13,546 nucleotides of DNA. Source: CAHJXF01 sp964657795. Its GTDB lineage: Bacteria > Pseudomonadota > Gammaproteobacteria > Burkholderiales > Burkholderiaceae_D. Both the position numbers and the translations under genes were made by a program. The stretch is taken from positions 1 through 13,546 of the forward strand of contig CAZZWS010000105.1 in assembly GCA_964657795.1 (NCBI GenBank), in the 5' to 3' direction. Under the pieces are notes generated by a model. It saw only the letters and a list, made by a program, of their open reading frames with translations. It ran no database searches and was not told the DNA's origin. Below, in pieces: positions 6,785 to 13,546 of the stretch; position 1 is the first letter of the stretch; every line of letters begins with the position of its first letter.

Positions 6785-7491
6785 GGAGGGTCGTTCTTCG
6801 GAGGTTCGTGCCGGGGTTCTTGCATCGATGCAGCCGAATGCAGGCGTGCCCTGCGTTCGATCCGTCGGCTGTAAGTGCCGATCGGCATCATCGCGAGATA
6901 CGTCAACGTCGCGAACGACGTTCCGGCATACACGCCGAGCAGAATCGCGAAGACGGCGGCGATCACCAGCCCGCCGATCCGCAGGAGAGCCGCGTGATAG
7001 GTGGCCGCCTGCATCGGATGATGCGCGAGCACCGGATGCGTGCGCAGGTAGTGCAGCTTCACGAGGCTGAGCAGGCCGAGCATCACCATGTTGCCGTTGT
7101 AGGCGAACTGCGCGATCGCCTCGGCCGGGAATTCGCCGAGCAGGCTGGCGGAGAATGGCATCAGGCTGACGAAGGCGAGCTGAAACAGATTGCGCCACAG
7201 CAGGCCCGCGTCGACATAGCGGACGTAGTGGAACAGGCGGTGGTGCGACACCCAGAAGATCGCCAGCACGAAGAAGCTGATGATCCACGACACGGCCTTC
7301 GGCACTAGGTCTGCGAGCGCCTGCGCGAGCTCATGCGTCGAGTGCAGGGTGTGCGGGCCCGGCACCTTGAGGTCGATGACCAGCAGCGTCATGGCCACCG
7401 CGAAGATGCCGTCGGTCAGTGCTTCGACGCGATGCTTGCTCCACAGCACGGCGGTCGGTGGTACGGCAGCGGCGCCGTGGTCGTCGCTCAT
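6781..7491 (-). CDS. TMEM175-family (DUF1211) putative potassium channel
   Basis: The 236-residue membrane protein has about six hydrophobic segments: roughly residues 24-42, 66-82, 97-119, 126-146, 171-190 and 193-206. That is the single-repeat form of the bacterial TMEM175 family, whose members assemble as K+ channels. The family signature near helix 1 (R...FSDG.FAIA.T) appears as RVEALTDGIFAVAMTLLVIDLKVP, so Phe-Ser of FSDG has become Leu-Thr while Asp-Gly and the rest remain. WVSHHRLFHYVRYVD (80-94) is another family-typical block. ATG at 7491 overlaps the stop of the ArnA formyltransferase gene (ATGA), and its own stop overlaps the next arnA start (ATGA). It is therefore translationally coupled on both sides inside the arn operon. 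A role in Ara4N biology is not known; channel activity is inferred from family membership only. Confidence 0.88.
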   Translation of the reverse strand: MSDDHGAAAVPPTAVLWSKHRVEALTDGIFAVAMTLLVIDLKVPGPHTLHSTHELAQALADLVPKAVSWIISFFVLAIFWVSHHRLFHYVRYVDAGLLWRNLFQLAFVSLMPFSASLLGEFPAEAIAQFAYNGNMVMLGLLSLVKLHYLRTHPVLAHHPMQAATYHAALLRIGGLVIAAVFAILLGVYAGTSFATLTYLAMMPIGTYSRRIERRARLHSAASMQEPRHEPPKNDPP

Positions 7492-8432
7492 GGTCGGTCG
7501 CCGAGGCGGTGCGTGCCGCGGCCCAGTCGGGTCGCCAGCGCGGCTTCGTCGAGGCGCTCGGCGTCGATCGTCGCCACCAGGATGCGGAGCGACGAACCAT
7601 CCGCGCAATGCGCGGTGCATCGCCCGTCGTCGACAGTCAAGGATGGCTTGGCGGGCGCGCGGGGCTCACCCGGGCGATCGACCAGCCGTGAGCGTTCGAT
7701 CGTCACCGGGTGGTCGTCGACGAGGGTCGTCGCGCCGGGATAGGGCGGGGCGACTGCGCGGATGAGGTCGTGGACGGCCCTGGCGCTCGATGACCAGTCG
7801 ATCCGTCCATCCGCCGCCTTGCGTCCACCGAAATAGGATCCCTGCGCGAGGTCGTTGTCCATGCGGAACGGTGTGCCGTCCATGAGGTCGGGCAGCACGC
7901 GCCACAACGTCTGCTCGGCCGCGACGACGACCTTGGCGAAGACCTCACGCGCCGTGTCGTCCGGCAGGATCGGCACCGGCGTCTGCCCGATGATCGCGCC
8001 CGCATCGGGCTTCGCGACCATCTCGTGCAGCGTCGCGCCGGTCTCGGTCTCGCCGTGAATGATGGCCCAGTTGATCGGCACGCGGCCACGATACTTCGGC
8101 AGCAGCGAGCCGTGCATGTTGTACGCGCCCTGTTTCGCGGCCGCCAGCAAATCGACCGCCAACATGTCGCGGAAGTAGAACGAGAAGATCAGGTCGGGCG
8201 CGATGATTCGGACTTCGGCTCGCAACAGGACAGGATCGAAATCCTCTGCGTAGATCACGTTGACCCCGTGCTCGACGGCTGTGTCGTAGACGCTGTCGAA
8301 CCAGATGTTCTCGCTCGGGTTGTCGCGATGCGTGACGACGAGCTTCACTTCGACGCCGCGCGCGAGCAGCGTCAGCAGACAGCGCACGCCGACGTCGTGG
8401 TACGCGAAGACAACGGCCGTCCTGCTCGTCAT
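7488..8432 (-). CDS. arnA: UDP-L-Ara4N formyltransferase (ArnA N-terminal half, stand-alone)
   Basis: This enzyme transfers formyl from N10-formyl-tetrahydrofolate to the amine of UDP-L-Ara4N, making UDP-Ara4FN in the cytoplasm. It corresponds to the N-terminal transformylase half of E. coli ArnA but is encoded alone (314 residues). Catalytic residues are visible: N105 and H107 in NMHGSLLPKYRGRVPINWA, and D143 in KPDAGAI. They match E. coli N102/H104/D140 at a constant offset of 3. The formyl_trans_N core covers about residues 1-205, followed by a C-terminal OB-like domain with WSSSARAVHDLIRAVAPPYPGA (213-234). ATG at 8432 lies 31 bases after the arnC stop; a GTG just upstream runs straight into a stop. 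The 3' end overlaps the TMEM175 gene by 4 bases. A general methionyl-tRNA formyltransferase is excluded by ArnA-like sequence and context. Confidence 0.94.
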   Translation of the reverse strand: MTSRTAVVFAYHDVGVRCLLTLLARGVEVKLVVTHRDNPSENIWFDSVYDTAVEHGVNVIYAEDFDPVLLRAEVRIIAPDLIFSFYFRDMLAVDLLAAAKQGAYNMHGSLLPKYRGRVPINWAIIHGETETGATLHEMVAKPDAGAIIGQTPVPILPDDTAREVFAKVVVAAEQTLWRVLPDLMDGTPFRMDNDLAQGSYFGGRKAADGRIDWSSSARAVHDLIRAVAPPYPGATTLVDDHPVTIERSRLVDRPGEPRAPAKPSLTVDDGRCTAHCADGSSLRILVATIDAERLDEAALATRLGRGTHRLGDRP

Positions 8433-8463
8433 CGGTCCGCGCGCGACACGATCCGCGCCGGCA

Positions 8464-9498
8464 TCAAGCCCCGTCCTCTACGTCGACGGTCTTCTCCAGC
8501 ACGCCCTGCACGATCCATCTCGGCCGCGCGCGGACCTCCTCGTAGATGCGGCCGACGTATTCACCGAGCAGGCCGATGCCGAGCAGCGTCACGCCGATCA
8601 GGAAGAACGCGATGCCGAACAGCGTGAACAGGCCCTCGGCTTCCGGCCCGAAGAAGATGCGGCGCAGCGCCAGCACGACGACCAGCAGCGCCGACGCGAC
8701 GGCGAGCACCGCGCCGAACAGCGAGAACACCTGCAGCGGCAACACCGAGAAGCCGGTGACGAGATCGAAGTTCAGGCGGATCAGCGCGTACAGCGAATAC
8801 TTCGATTCGCCGGCCGCGCGCTCGGCATGGCCGACCTCGATCTCGACCGGGTTGTTGGCGAACGTGTAGGCCAGTGCCGGGATGAACGTGTTGCTCTCGC
8901 GGCAGGCGTTGATGGTCTCGACGATGCGGCGGTCGTAGGCGCGCAGCATGCAGCCCTGGTCCGTCATCGTGATGTGCGTGATGCGTTCGCGGATGCGGTT
9001 CATCGCGCGCGACGCGGTCTTGCGCCACGCCGAATCCTGGCGGTCGCGACGTACGGTCCCGACGTAGTCGTGCCCGGTGGCCATCGCGTCGAGCAGCTTG
9101 CCGATCTCCTCGGGCGGATTCTGCAGGTCCGCGTCGAGCGTGACGATGGCCGCGCCGCGCGTGTGCTGGAAGCCCGCCATGATCGCCGCGTGCTGGCCGT
9201 AGTTGGCGTTGAACAGCACGACCCGCGTGACGTCCGGTCGCGCGCGGAACTGGTCGGAGAGGATCGCGGCCGAACGGTCGCGACTGCCGTCGTTGACGAA
9301 GACGATCTCGTAGCGGATGCCGCGCTGGAGGGCGATCGCGTCCATCGACGCGTAGAGCCGCGCGAACAGCTGATGCAGGCCCGCTTCTTCGTTGTAGACC
9401 GGCACGACCACCGACACGTCGATCGTCGGCGGGCTCGTGTCGATCGGCGAAGAGGCCGTGAACAGCCGATCGGCTTCGGTGGTCATGACATCAGCCAC
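8464..9498 (-). CDS. arnC: Undecaprenyl-phosphate 4-deoxy-4-formamido-L-arabinose transferase
   Basis: This GT2-family membrane glycosyltransferase moves Ara4FN from UDP to undecaprenyl phosphate on the cytoplasmic face of the inner membrane. The 344-residue product has the GT-A start DVSVVVPVYNEEAG (27-40) and VFVNDGSRDRS (66-76). It also has the metal/UDP-binding DAD in TLDADLQNPPEE (120-131), TDQGCMLRAYDR (169-180), two C-terminal transmembrane segments (about 252-278 and 291-313) and LLGEYVGRIYEEVRARP (320-336). All are typical of ArnC and its relatives. The GTG at 9498 has GAGG nine bases upstream and overlaps arnB by 8 bases. An ATG at 9486, 4 bases past the arnB stop, is an equally possible start that would drop four residues. 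Its place between arnB and the formyltransferase supports ArnC over a general dolichol-phosphate-mannose-type transferase. Confidence 0.93.
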   Translation of the reverse strand: MADVMTTEADRLFTASSPIDTSPPTIDVSVVVPVYNEEAGLHQLFARLYASMDAIALQRGIRYEIVFVNDGSRDRSAAILSDQFRARPDVTRVVLFNANYGQHAAIMAGFQHTRGAAIVTLDADLQNPPEEIGKLLDAMATGHDYVGTVRRDRQDSAWRKTASRAMNRIRERITHITMTDQGCMLRAYDRRIVETINACRESNTFIPALAYTFANNPVEIEVGHAERAAGESKYSLYALIRLNFDLVTGFSVLPLQVFSLFGAVLAVASALLVVVLALRRIFFGPEAEGLFTLFGIAFFLIGVTLLGIGLLGEYVGRIYEEVRARPRWIVQGVLEKTVDVEDGA

Positions 9499-10666
9499 GC
9501 AGCACCGCCTCGAGCTCCTCGACGACGCGTTCGACGTCGGCCTCGGTCATCGTCGGGAACAGCGGCAGCGTCAGCGTGTTGCGGCCCGCGTATTCGGCGT
9601 GCGGGAAGTCTCCGTCCTTCCACCCGAGGCGCCGATACAGCGAGAACAGATGCAGGCACGGGTAATGGACGCCGGTGCCGATGCCGCGCGCGTCGAGCGC
9701 GGTCATCACGTCAGCCCTCTTCATGCCGCGCTTCGCGAGACGGGCTTCGGGCAGGATCACCTGGAACATGTGCCAGTTGCTCTGGGCGAAGTCGGGCAGC
9801 GGCAGGCGGCAATCGATGTCCGCTAGAAATGCCGGATCGAAGCAACGGAAGTAGTGCTTCGCGAGCGCGCGACGCTTCGCCGTGAACGCTTCCAGATGCG
9901 GCAACTGGCCGAGCCCCACGCGTGCGGCCACGTCGGTCAGGTTGTACTTGCCGCCGACCCGCTCGACGTCCATGCCGTCGTGGCCCGAACGGACCACGCC
10001 CTGCAGCCGGTACTGTTCGGCGAGCCGTGCTTCGCCTTCGTCGTTCATGACGAGCGCGCCGCCTTCGATCGTCGTGATGTTCTTGTTGGCGTGGAAGCTG
10101 AACGAGACGAAGTCGCCGGTGCTGCCGATCGTCTTGCCGTCCCAGTTGCTGCCGAAGCTCTGCGCCGCGTCCTCGACGATGCGCAGCTTGTGCCGGCCGG
10201 CGATGTCGTACAGCCGCGTGCGATCGACCGGCAGGCCCGTGAGGTCGACCGGGATGATGGCTCGCGTCTTGGCGCTGATCGTGGCTTCGAGCCGGTCGAG
10301 GTCGATGTTGCGGGTCACCGGATCGATGTCCGCGAACACCGGCCGCGCGCCGACGCCGAGCACGATGTTGGCCGTCGACACCCAGGTCAGCGGCGTCGTG
10401 ATGACCTCGTCGTCCGGATTGCCTCCGACTTCAGCGATCCGTAGTGCGATCTCCATCGTGCAGGTGCCCGAGTTGAACGCGCGCACCGGTCGCCCGCCGC
10501 AATGCGCCGACAGCGCGGCCTCGAACCGCTTCACGTTGGGCCCCGACGTGATCCATCCGGAGCGCAGCACTTCGGCGACGCCGGCGATCGTGGCTTCGTC
10601 GATGGTCGGTTTCGTGAACGGGAGGTACGCTGACTTGGAAGGCACGGCTTCAGGGATGGCACTCAT
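9491..10666 (-). CDS. arnB: UDP-4-amino-4-deoxy-L-arabinose aminotransferase
   Basis: This PLP-dependent DegT/DnrJ/EryC1-family aminotransferase converts UDP-Ara4O to UDP-L-Ara4N with glutamate as amino donor, in the cytoplasm. The 391-residue length is close to E. coli ArnB (about 380). It shows LPFTKPTIDEATIAGVAEVLRSGWITSGP near the N-terminus, NSGTCTMEIALR (65-76) for phosphate binding, VEDAAQSFGS (154-163) with D156 facing the PLP nitrogen, and SFHANKNITTIEGGA (190-204) where K195 is the Schiff-base lysine. It also has GIGTGVHYPCLHLFSLYR late in the chain. ATG at 10666 gives the MSAIPEAVPSK start; the open frame runs much further upstream only as a shadow. The gene begins 29 bases after the stop of the small transporter gene and overlaps arnC if the GTG start of arnC is used. 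Confidence 0.95.
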   Translation of the reverse strand: MSAIPEAVPSKSAYLPFTKPTIDEATIAGVAEVLRSGWITSGPNVKRFEAALSAHCGGRPVRAFNSGTCTMEIALRIAEVGGNPDDEVITTPLTWVSTANIVLGVGARPVFADIDPVTRNIDLDRLEATISAKTRAIIPVDLTGLPVDRTRLYDIAGRHKLRIVEDAAQSFGSNWDGKTIGSTGDFVSFSFHANKNITTIEGGALVMNDEGEARLAEQYRLQGVVRSGHDGMDVERVGGKYNLTDVAARVGLGQLPHLEAFTAKRRALAKHYFRCFDPAFLADIDCRLPLPDFAQSNWHMFQVILPEARLAKRGMKRADVMTALDARGIGTGVHYPCLHLFSLYRRLGWKDGDFPHAEYAGRNTLTLPLFPTMTEADVERVVEELEAVLRG

Positions 10667-10695
10667 CGTCTTGAACTCGTTGTCGATCAACCGGA

Positions 10696-11082
10696 TCAGG
10701 CGCTGCGCGTGAGGATGACCACGCCGACGATGATGACGCCGATGCCGACGATGCGCATCGGGGTCATCGCCTCGCCGAACAGCCACCACGCCGCGGCGGC
10801 GTTGAGCACGTAGCCGACCGACAGCAGCGGATACGCGATCGACACGTCGACGCGCGACAGTCCGAGGATCCACACGACCACGCTGATCACGTAGCAAGAC
10901 AGGCCGCCGATGATCGGCAACTGCGTCGCGAGACGCCAGCCGATCGGAATCAGGTTCTCCAGCGAGAACGCGAACTGGCCGACCGCACCCGTCACGTTGT
11001 TGACGCCGGCTTTCAGCAGAAGTTGCGCGCAGGCGTTGAGGAAGACGCCCGTCAGGATCAGGGCAAGGCTGGCCGGGTTCAT
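10696..11082 (-). CDS. Small EamA/DMT membrane protein, ArnE/ArnF-type flippase subunit
   Basis: The 128-residue, four-helix membrane protein belongs to the small drug/metabolite-transporter group that includes ArnE and ArnF, which flip undecaprenyl-phosphate-Ara4N to the periplasmic face. Segments are approximately 4-24, 55-76, 82-101 and 108-125. The typical block SRVDVSIAYPLLSVGYVLNA (75-94), followed by WWLFGEAMTPMRIVGIGVIIVGV, is shared with ArnE/F and EmrE-like proteins. E. coli uses two such genes as a pair; only one is seen here, so the protein may work as a homodimer or with a partner elsewhere. ATG at 11082 is 70 bases downstream of the arnT stop, the longest gap inside the operon, and has no strong Shine-Dalgarno. 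The flippase role is inferred from context; I cannot tell ArnE from ArnF. Confidence 0.87.
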   Translation of the reverse strand: MNPASLALILTGVFLNACAQLLLKAGVNNVTGAVGQFAFSLENLIPIGWRLATQLPIIGGLSCYVISVVVWILGLSRVDVSIAYPLLSVGYVLNAAAAWWLFGEAMTPMRIVGIGVIIVGVVILTRSA

Positions 11083-11152
11083 GATGAAAGCGACGTGGGG
11101 CGGTTGGCGGTGGGGATGGTCGGTCGTCGCGTGACAAGGCGACGGTCTCGAC

Positions 11153-12884
11153 TCAGGGCTTGCCGACCACGATGCGACGCCCGTCGCGCGCGACGATCCG
11201 CATCGGCAATCGTGCGGCGGAGAGTGTATCGAAAACGTCCTGCGCCATGATCGCGAGCGGCGCGCGGTCCGCGTTCCAGCGCACGATGAACGCGGCCAGC
11301 GACGGGATGCCGCGCTCGGGCTCCTCGTTCAGCCCGAAGTCGAGTTCGTCGCGGAACGCGACCAGCGTGACCGTGCGCTGCAGGTAGAAGTCGAGCGTGT
11401 GCTCGAACGTGCCGATGCTGTAGATCGGCGTGTCGGCCGTGACGAACGGACGCATGTCGCGGGCGAGGTGGTAGGTCGACATGCCGCGGCCCAGCGTCTC
11501 GTGCGCGATCAGCAACGCGCTCCAGCCGAACAACGCCGCGAGACCCGATGCGACGATCGCCGCGAGGACGCGTGCACGCCTCGCGAAGAAGATCGCGACC
11601 GCCAGGCCGATCAGCCACGGCAGCATCGCGATGCCGGCCGCGATCCGGAAGCGGTGGATCGCGTCGGGGCTCTCGGCGCTGTCGAGCGGCACGAGGCCGA
11701 ACGCGATCGTGACGGCGATGGCGATGGCCGCGACGAAGAGCAGATGTCTGCGCAACCCGTCCCCGTCGATCCGCGCGAGCGACGGCGCGACCAGCAGCGC
11801 GAGCGCGGGGAACATCGGCAACACGTAGGACGGCAGCTTCGAGCCCGACAGGCTGAAGAAGACGAAGACGATCGCGGCATAGCCGATCAGCAGGCGCTGC
11901 GGCGCGAAGCCCTGCCTGCCCGGTGCCCGCCATCCTTCGAGCAGCGCTTTCGGCACGAACGACAGCCACGGCAGTGCGCCGATCAGCACGATCGGCACGA
12001 AGTACCACAGCGGTCCCGTGCGTCGATGTTCGGTCGTCAGGAAGCGCTCGACGTGTTCGTGGACGAAGAAGAAGTGCGCGAACGACGGGTTGGCGCGCGA
12101 TACCGCGACGAACCACGGACCCGCGACGACNNNNNNNNNNGAGGCCGCGCACGAACCCGAGTTGCGACAGCAGCTTCCAGTCGCGCGACAGCGCGAGATA
12201 GACGATCAGCCCGCCGCCGGCCAACACGACCGCGACCGGGCCCTTGGACAGCGTTCCCGATGCCATCGCGGCCCAGGCCACGAGCATCCAGCGACGCGAT
12301 GCCTGCACGTCGACGTCGGCCTGCGACGAACCACCGCCGCAGTGAACGTCGCTCTGCTTCGTGCCGACCCGTGCCTGACGCGCGAGCAGCACCGCGCACA
12401 CGGTCGTCGTCAGGAAGAACGTGAGGCCCATGTCGAGCGTGTTGAAGTGCGCGAGCAGCACGTACGCGAGGCTGCTCGCCAGCACCGTCGCGGCGATCAG
12501 GCCGGTGCGCCGGTCGTGCAGGCGCGTGGCGGTGAAGCCCACGAGCAGCACGCCGAGGAAGCCGGTCGTCGCGGTCCACAGCCGCGACGTCCATTCGTGG
12601 ATGCCGAAGGCCTCGTAGGCCGCGGCGGTCGTCCAGTACTGCAGCGGGGGCTTCTCGAAATACTTGAGGCCGTTGAGACGCGGCGTCAACCAGTCGCCGC
12701 TGGCCACCATCTCGCGCGGGATCTCGGCGTAGCGGCCCTCGTCGGGCTTGATGAGCTTGCGATAGCCGAGGCCGCCGAACCAGACGATGATCAGCAACAG
12801 CAGCAATGCCAGCAGTGTCCGGGGTCTGGTGAGCGACCGTGCGGCGAGCCGATCGGAAGTGGTCTCGTCGACCGCCGGACGCAT
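11153..12884 (-). CDS. arnT: Lipid A 4-amino-4-deoxy-L-arabinose transferase ArnT (interrupted by assembly gap)
   Basis: This inner-membrane GT-C (PMT/GT39-83 type) glycosyltransferase moves Ara4N from undecaprenyl phosphate to lipid A phosphates on the periplasmic side. The N-terminal part has TM1 followed by YRKLIKPDEGRYAEIPREM (41-59), with the D48-E49 pair typical of the first periplasmic loop, and GLKYFEKPPLQYW. The C-terminal part has a run of membrane helices (FSLSGSKLPSYVLPMFPALAL in the middle) and a soluble tail ending RRIVVGKP. Ten Ns at 12131-12140 interrupt the gene. Both sides end on codon boundaries, with 1722 known coding bases including stop, so a multiple of three bases is missing if the gene is intact. 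The total is at least 573 residues (E. coli about 550). ATG at 12884 overlaps the upstream stop as TGATG; a TTG at 12887 is less likely. Confidence 0.9.
12131..12140. other. Assembly gap (run of 10 N) inside arnT
   Basis: Ten consecutive Ns mark a scaffold join. The flanking codons (…FVRGL before and VVAGPWF after, in arnT direction) read as parts of the same membrane region of ArnT. The true missing piece is therefore short, and its real length need not be 10. Read literally, 10 bases would throw the two halves into different frames. Confidence 0.97.
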
Positions 12885-13291
12885 CAAGCCGATGCCGATG
12901 CGGTATCGACGGCAACGAGGATGGCCGCCGCGACGCGACGGCCCTCGGCCATCAGGATGTTGTAGGTCCGGCAGGCTGCGTGCATGTCCATCGTCTCGAC
13001 GCCGATGCCGCGATCGATCAATGGTGCGAGCAGCCGCGGATGCGGGAAGCGCAGCAACGGACCACTGCCGAACACCACGAGTTCGGGATCGAGATCGAGC
13101 ACGAAGCGGAAGCTGTCCGCGGTCAACGACGCGAACGGGTCGACCTGCGCGCCGACTGGCCAGTCGAGCACCGGTCGGTCCGGCATCACGACGATGCTCC
13201 GCTCGCGACGCACGCCGTTGACCTCGACGTAGCCGTCGCCGTAGGCGTTGAACGTGTTGGATTGCGGAACGACGGTGGCGTGGAGCTTCAC
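12884..13291 (-). CDS. Mth938-like domain protein (DUF498/NDUFAF3 family)
   Basis: This 135-residue, probably cytoplasmic single-domain protein is of the Mth938/DUF498 family, which includes the mitochondrial complex I assembly factor NDUFAF3. The bacterial function is unknown. Family landmarks are FNAYGDGYVEVNGVR (14-28), PELVVFGSGPLLRFP (69-83) and the C-terminal RGIGVETMDMHAACRTYNILMAEGRRVAAAIL (94-125). GTG at 13291 is chosen because the product then starts VKLHATVV like its relatives, although no clear Shine-Dalgarno precedes it. An in-frame ATG at 13360 would add 23 residues of unlikely composition and would lie upstream of the AT-rich -10-like element. Its stop TGA shares a base with the arnT ATG (TGATG), so it is the first gene of the arn operon as seen here. 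A link to lipid A modification is unproven. Confidence 0.88.
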   Translation of the reverse strand: MKLHATVVPQSNTFNAYGDGYVEVNGVRRERSIVVMPDRPVLDWPVGAQVDPFASLTADSFRFVLDLDPELVVFGSGPLLRFPHPRLLAPLIDRGIGVETMDMHAACRTYNILMAEGRRVAAAILVAVDTASASA

Positions 13292-13336
13292 GGGGGCGCC
13301 CGGGTGTTCGACGGGCCTGGATGTGGAGGGTGGTGA

Positions 13337-13344
13337 ATTATAAT
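13337..13344. promoter_or_regulatory. Perfect palindromic -10-like element ATTATAAT upstream of the operon
   Basis: ATTATAAT is its own reverse complement, so it offers a consensus -10 hexamer TATAAT on both strands: 13339-13344 on plus and 13342-13337 on minus. It is a lone AT-rich island in GC-rich DNA, 46 bases upstream of the GTG of the Mth938-type gene, which suits a minus-strand promoter for the whole arn operon. Minus-strand positions about 17 bases upstream (13360-13365, ACAGGA) do not resemble TTGACA. A likely assembly junction lies just to the right, so the true -35 may be missing. Confidence 0.5.
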
Positions 13345-13546
13345 CGTCGACCGCCGTCATCCTGTCCGTGCCGGCCGTCCGGGCGCTGCGGGGGCGCTGG
13401 TCGGTGCTGCGTCGGCAGTGGCGCACGGTCGTCACCTACGGGGTCACCGCGGTGGCCGTCCCGCAGCTGTTCTTCTTCAACGCCGTCGAGCACCTGTCGG
13501 TCGGCGTGGCCCTGCTGATCGAGTACTGCGGCACGCTGCTGGTCGT
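13344..13546 (+). CDS. EamA/DMT transporter fragment, incomplete at both ends
   Basis: The plus-strand frame opens after a TAA at 13341-13343 and runs off the right edge (67 codons). It reads AVILSVPAVRALRGRWSVLR, then VTYGVTAVAVPQLFFFNAVE and HLSVGVALLIEYCGTLLVV. This matches the stretch covering TM2 to TM4 of an EamA-family 10-helix transporter, where NAVxHLSVGVALLxEY is typical. About 40-60 residues that should precede it (start codon and TM1) are absent; the sequence before it is the promoter region of the minus-strand operon. GTG at 13368 could act as a start but would give a transporter lacking its first helices. Nearly every codon ends in G or C, and all Leu codons are CTG, in the style of actinobacterial relatives. 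A chimeric contig end is my preferred reading; a real truncated gene is the alternative. Confidence 0.6.

Noticed and set aside
5843..6874. Plus-strand open frame (343 codons) antisense to the arnA dehydrogenase gene
   Set aside because: Shadow of a gene with all SDR motifs intact; the predicted protein has no recognisable features.
8305..9885. Long plus-strand open frame (526 codons) antisense to arnC and parts of its neighbours
   Set aside because: Charged, domain-free composition that mirrors the real minus-strand genes; arnA, arnC and arnB on the other strand have full catalytic motifs.
11125..11144. Hairpin CGTCGC-N8-GCGACG in the arnT to small-transporter gap
   Set aside because: A 6-bp GC stem without T-tract, common by chance in DNA this GC-rich; no sign of an internal terminator or riboregulator.
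11079..12887. Single 602-codon frame running across the N gap
   Set aside because: After the Ns it continues in the wrong frame with Arg-rich nonsense; the correct ArnT C-terminus lies in another frame and ends at 11153.
4288..13291. PmrA-type or other known operator controlling the arn operon
   Set aside because: I saw no pair of YTTAAK half-sites or other recognised operator upstream of the first gene; the upstream region is cut by the probable junction.

Overview
The window is a high-GC stretch, roughly two thirds G+C by eye. It looks like one contig of a draft or metagenome assembly from a Gram-negative betaproteobacterium, probably Burkholderiales-like. The reasons are a complete lipid A aminoarabinose (Ara4N) pathway, a PIN-PhoH ATPase with the MPLPKLP-type start, and a BCP/PrxQ peroxiredoxin sitting next to the arn genes. 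The organism is inferred from protein style and gene order, not from a marker gene.

Layout from left to right. (1) Positions 1-2918, minus strand: phoH -> mobA -> moeA, a PIN/PhoH-type ATPase followed by two molybdenum-cofactor genes. moeA is cut or broken at the left edge. (2) 2919-3212: a spacer with no gene I can support. (3) 3213-3710, minus: a BCP/PrxQ thiol peroxidase, divergent across a 179-bp intergenic region from (4) 3890-4228, plus: a small secreted Tyr/Gly/Pro-rich protein that ends in a clear intrinsic terminator. (5) 4288-13291, minus: one tightly packed ten-gene operon, read right to left: Mth938-domain gene -> arnT -> small EamA/ArnE-F-type transporter -> arnB -> arnC -> arnA formyltransferase half -> TMEM175-family channel -> arnA dehydrogenase half -> SSAT-like GNAT -> arnD. 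(6) 13344-13546, plus: an N-terminally incomplete EamA/DMT transporter fragment that probably comes from a different source.

How the genes work together. The ArnA dehydrogenase half makes UDP-Ara4O from UDP-glucuronate and ArnB transaminates it. The ArnA formyltransferase half formylates the amine, and ArnC moves the sugar to undecaprenyl phosphate. ArnD removes the formyl group, the EamA/ArnE-F-type protein is expected to flip the lipid, and ArnT transfers Ara4N to lipid A in the periplasm. The product lowers the negative charge of LPS and gives resistance to polymyxin and cationic peptides. The window holds no ugd gene to supply UDP-glucuronate.

The most unusual points are these. ArnA is split into two genes, with a TMEM175-type putative K+ channel between them joined by ATGA overlaps on both sides. 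An SSAT-like acetyltransferase gene is coupled to arnD. arnT contains a 10-N assembly gap whose missing length must be a multiple of three if the gene is intact. Both ends of the contig appear broken or chimeric. No tRNA, rRNA, CRISPR array or insertion sequence was seen.
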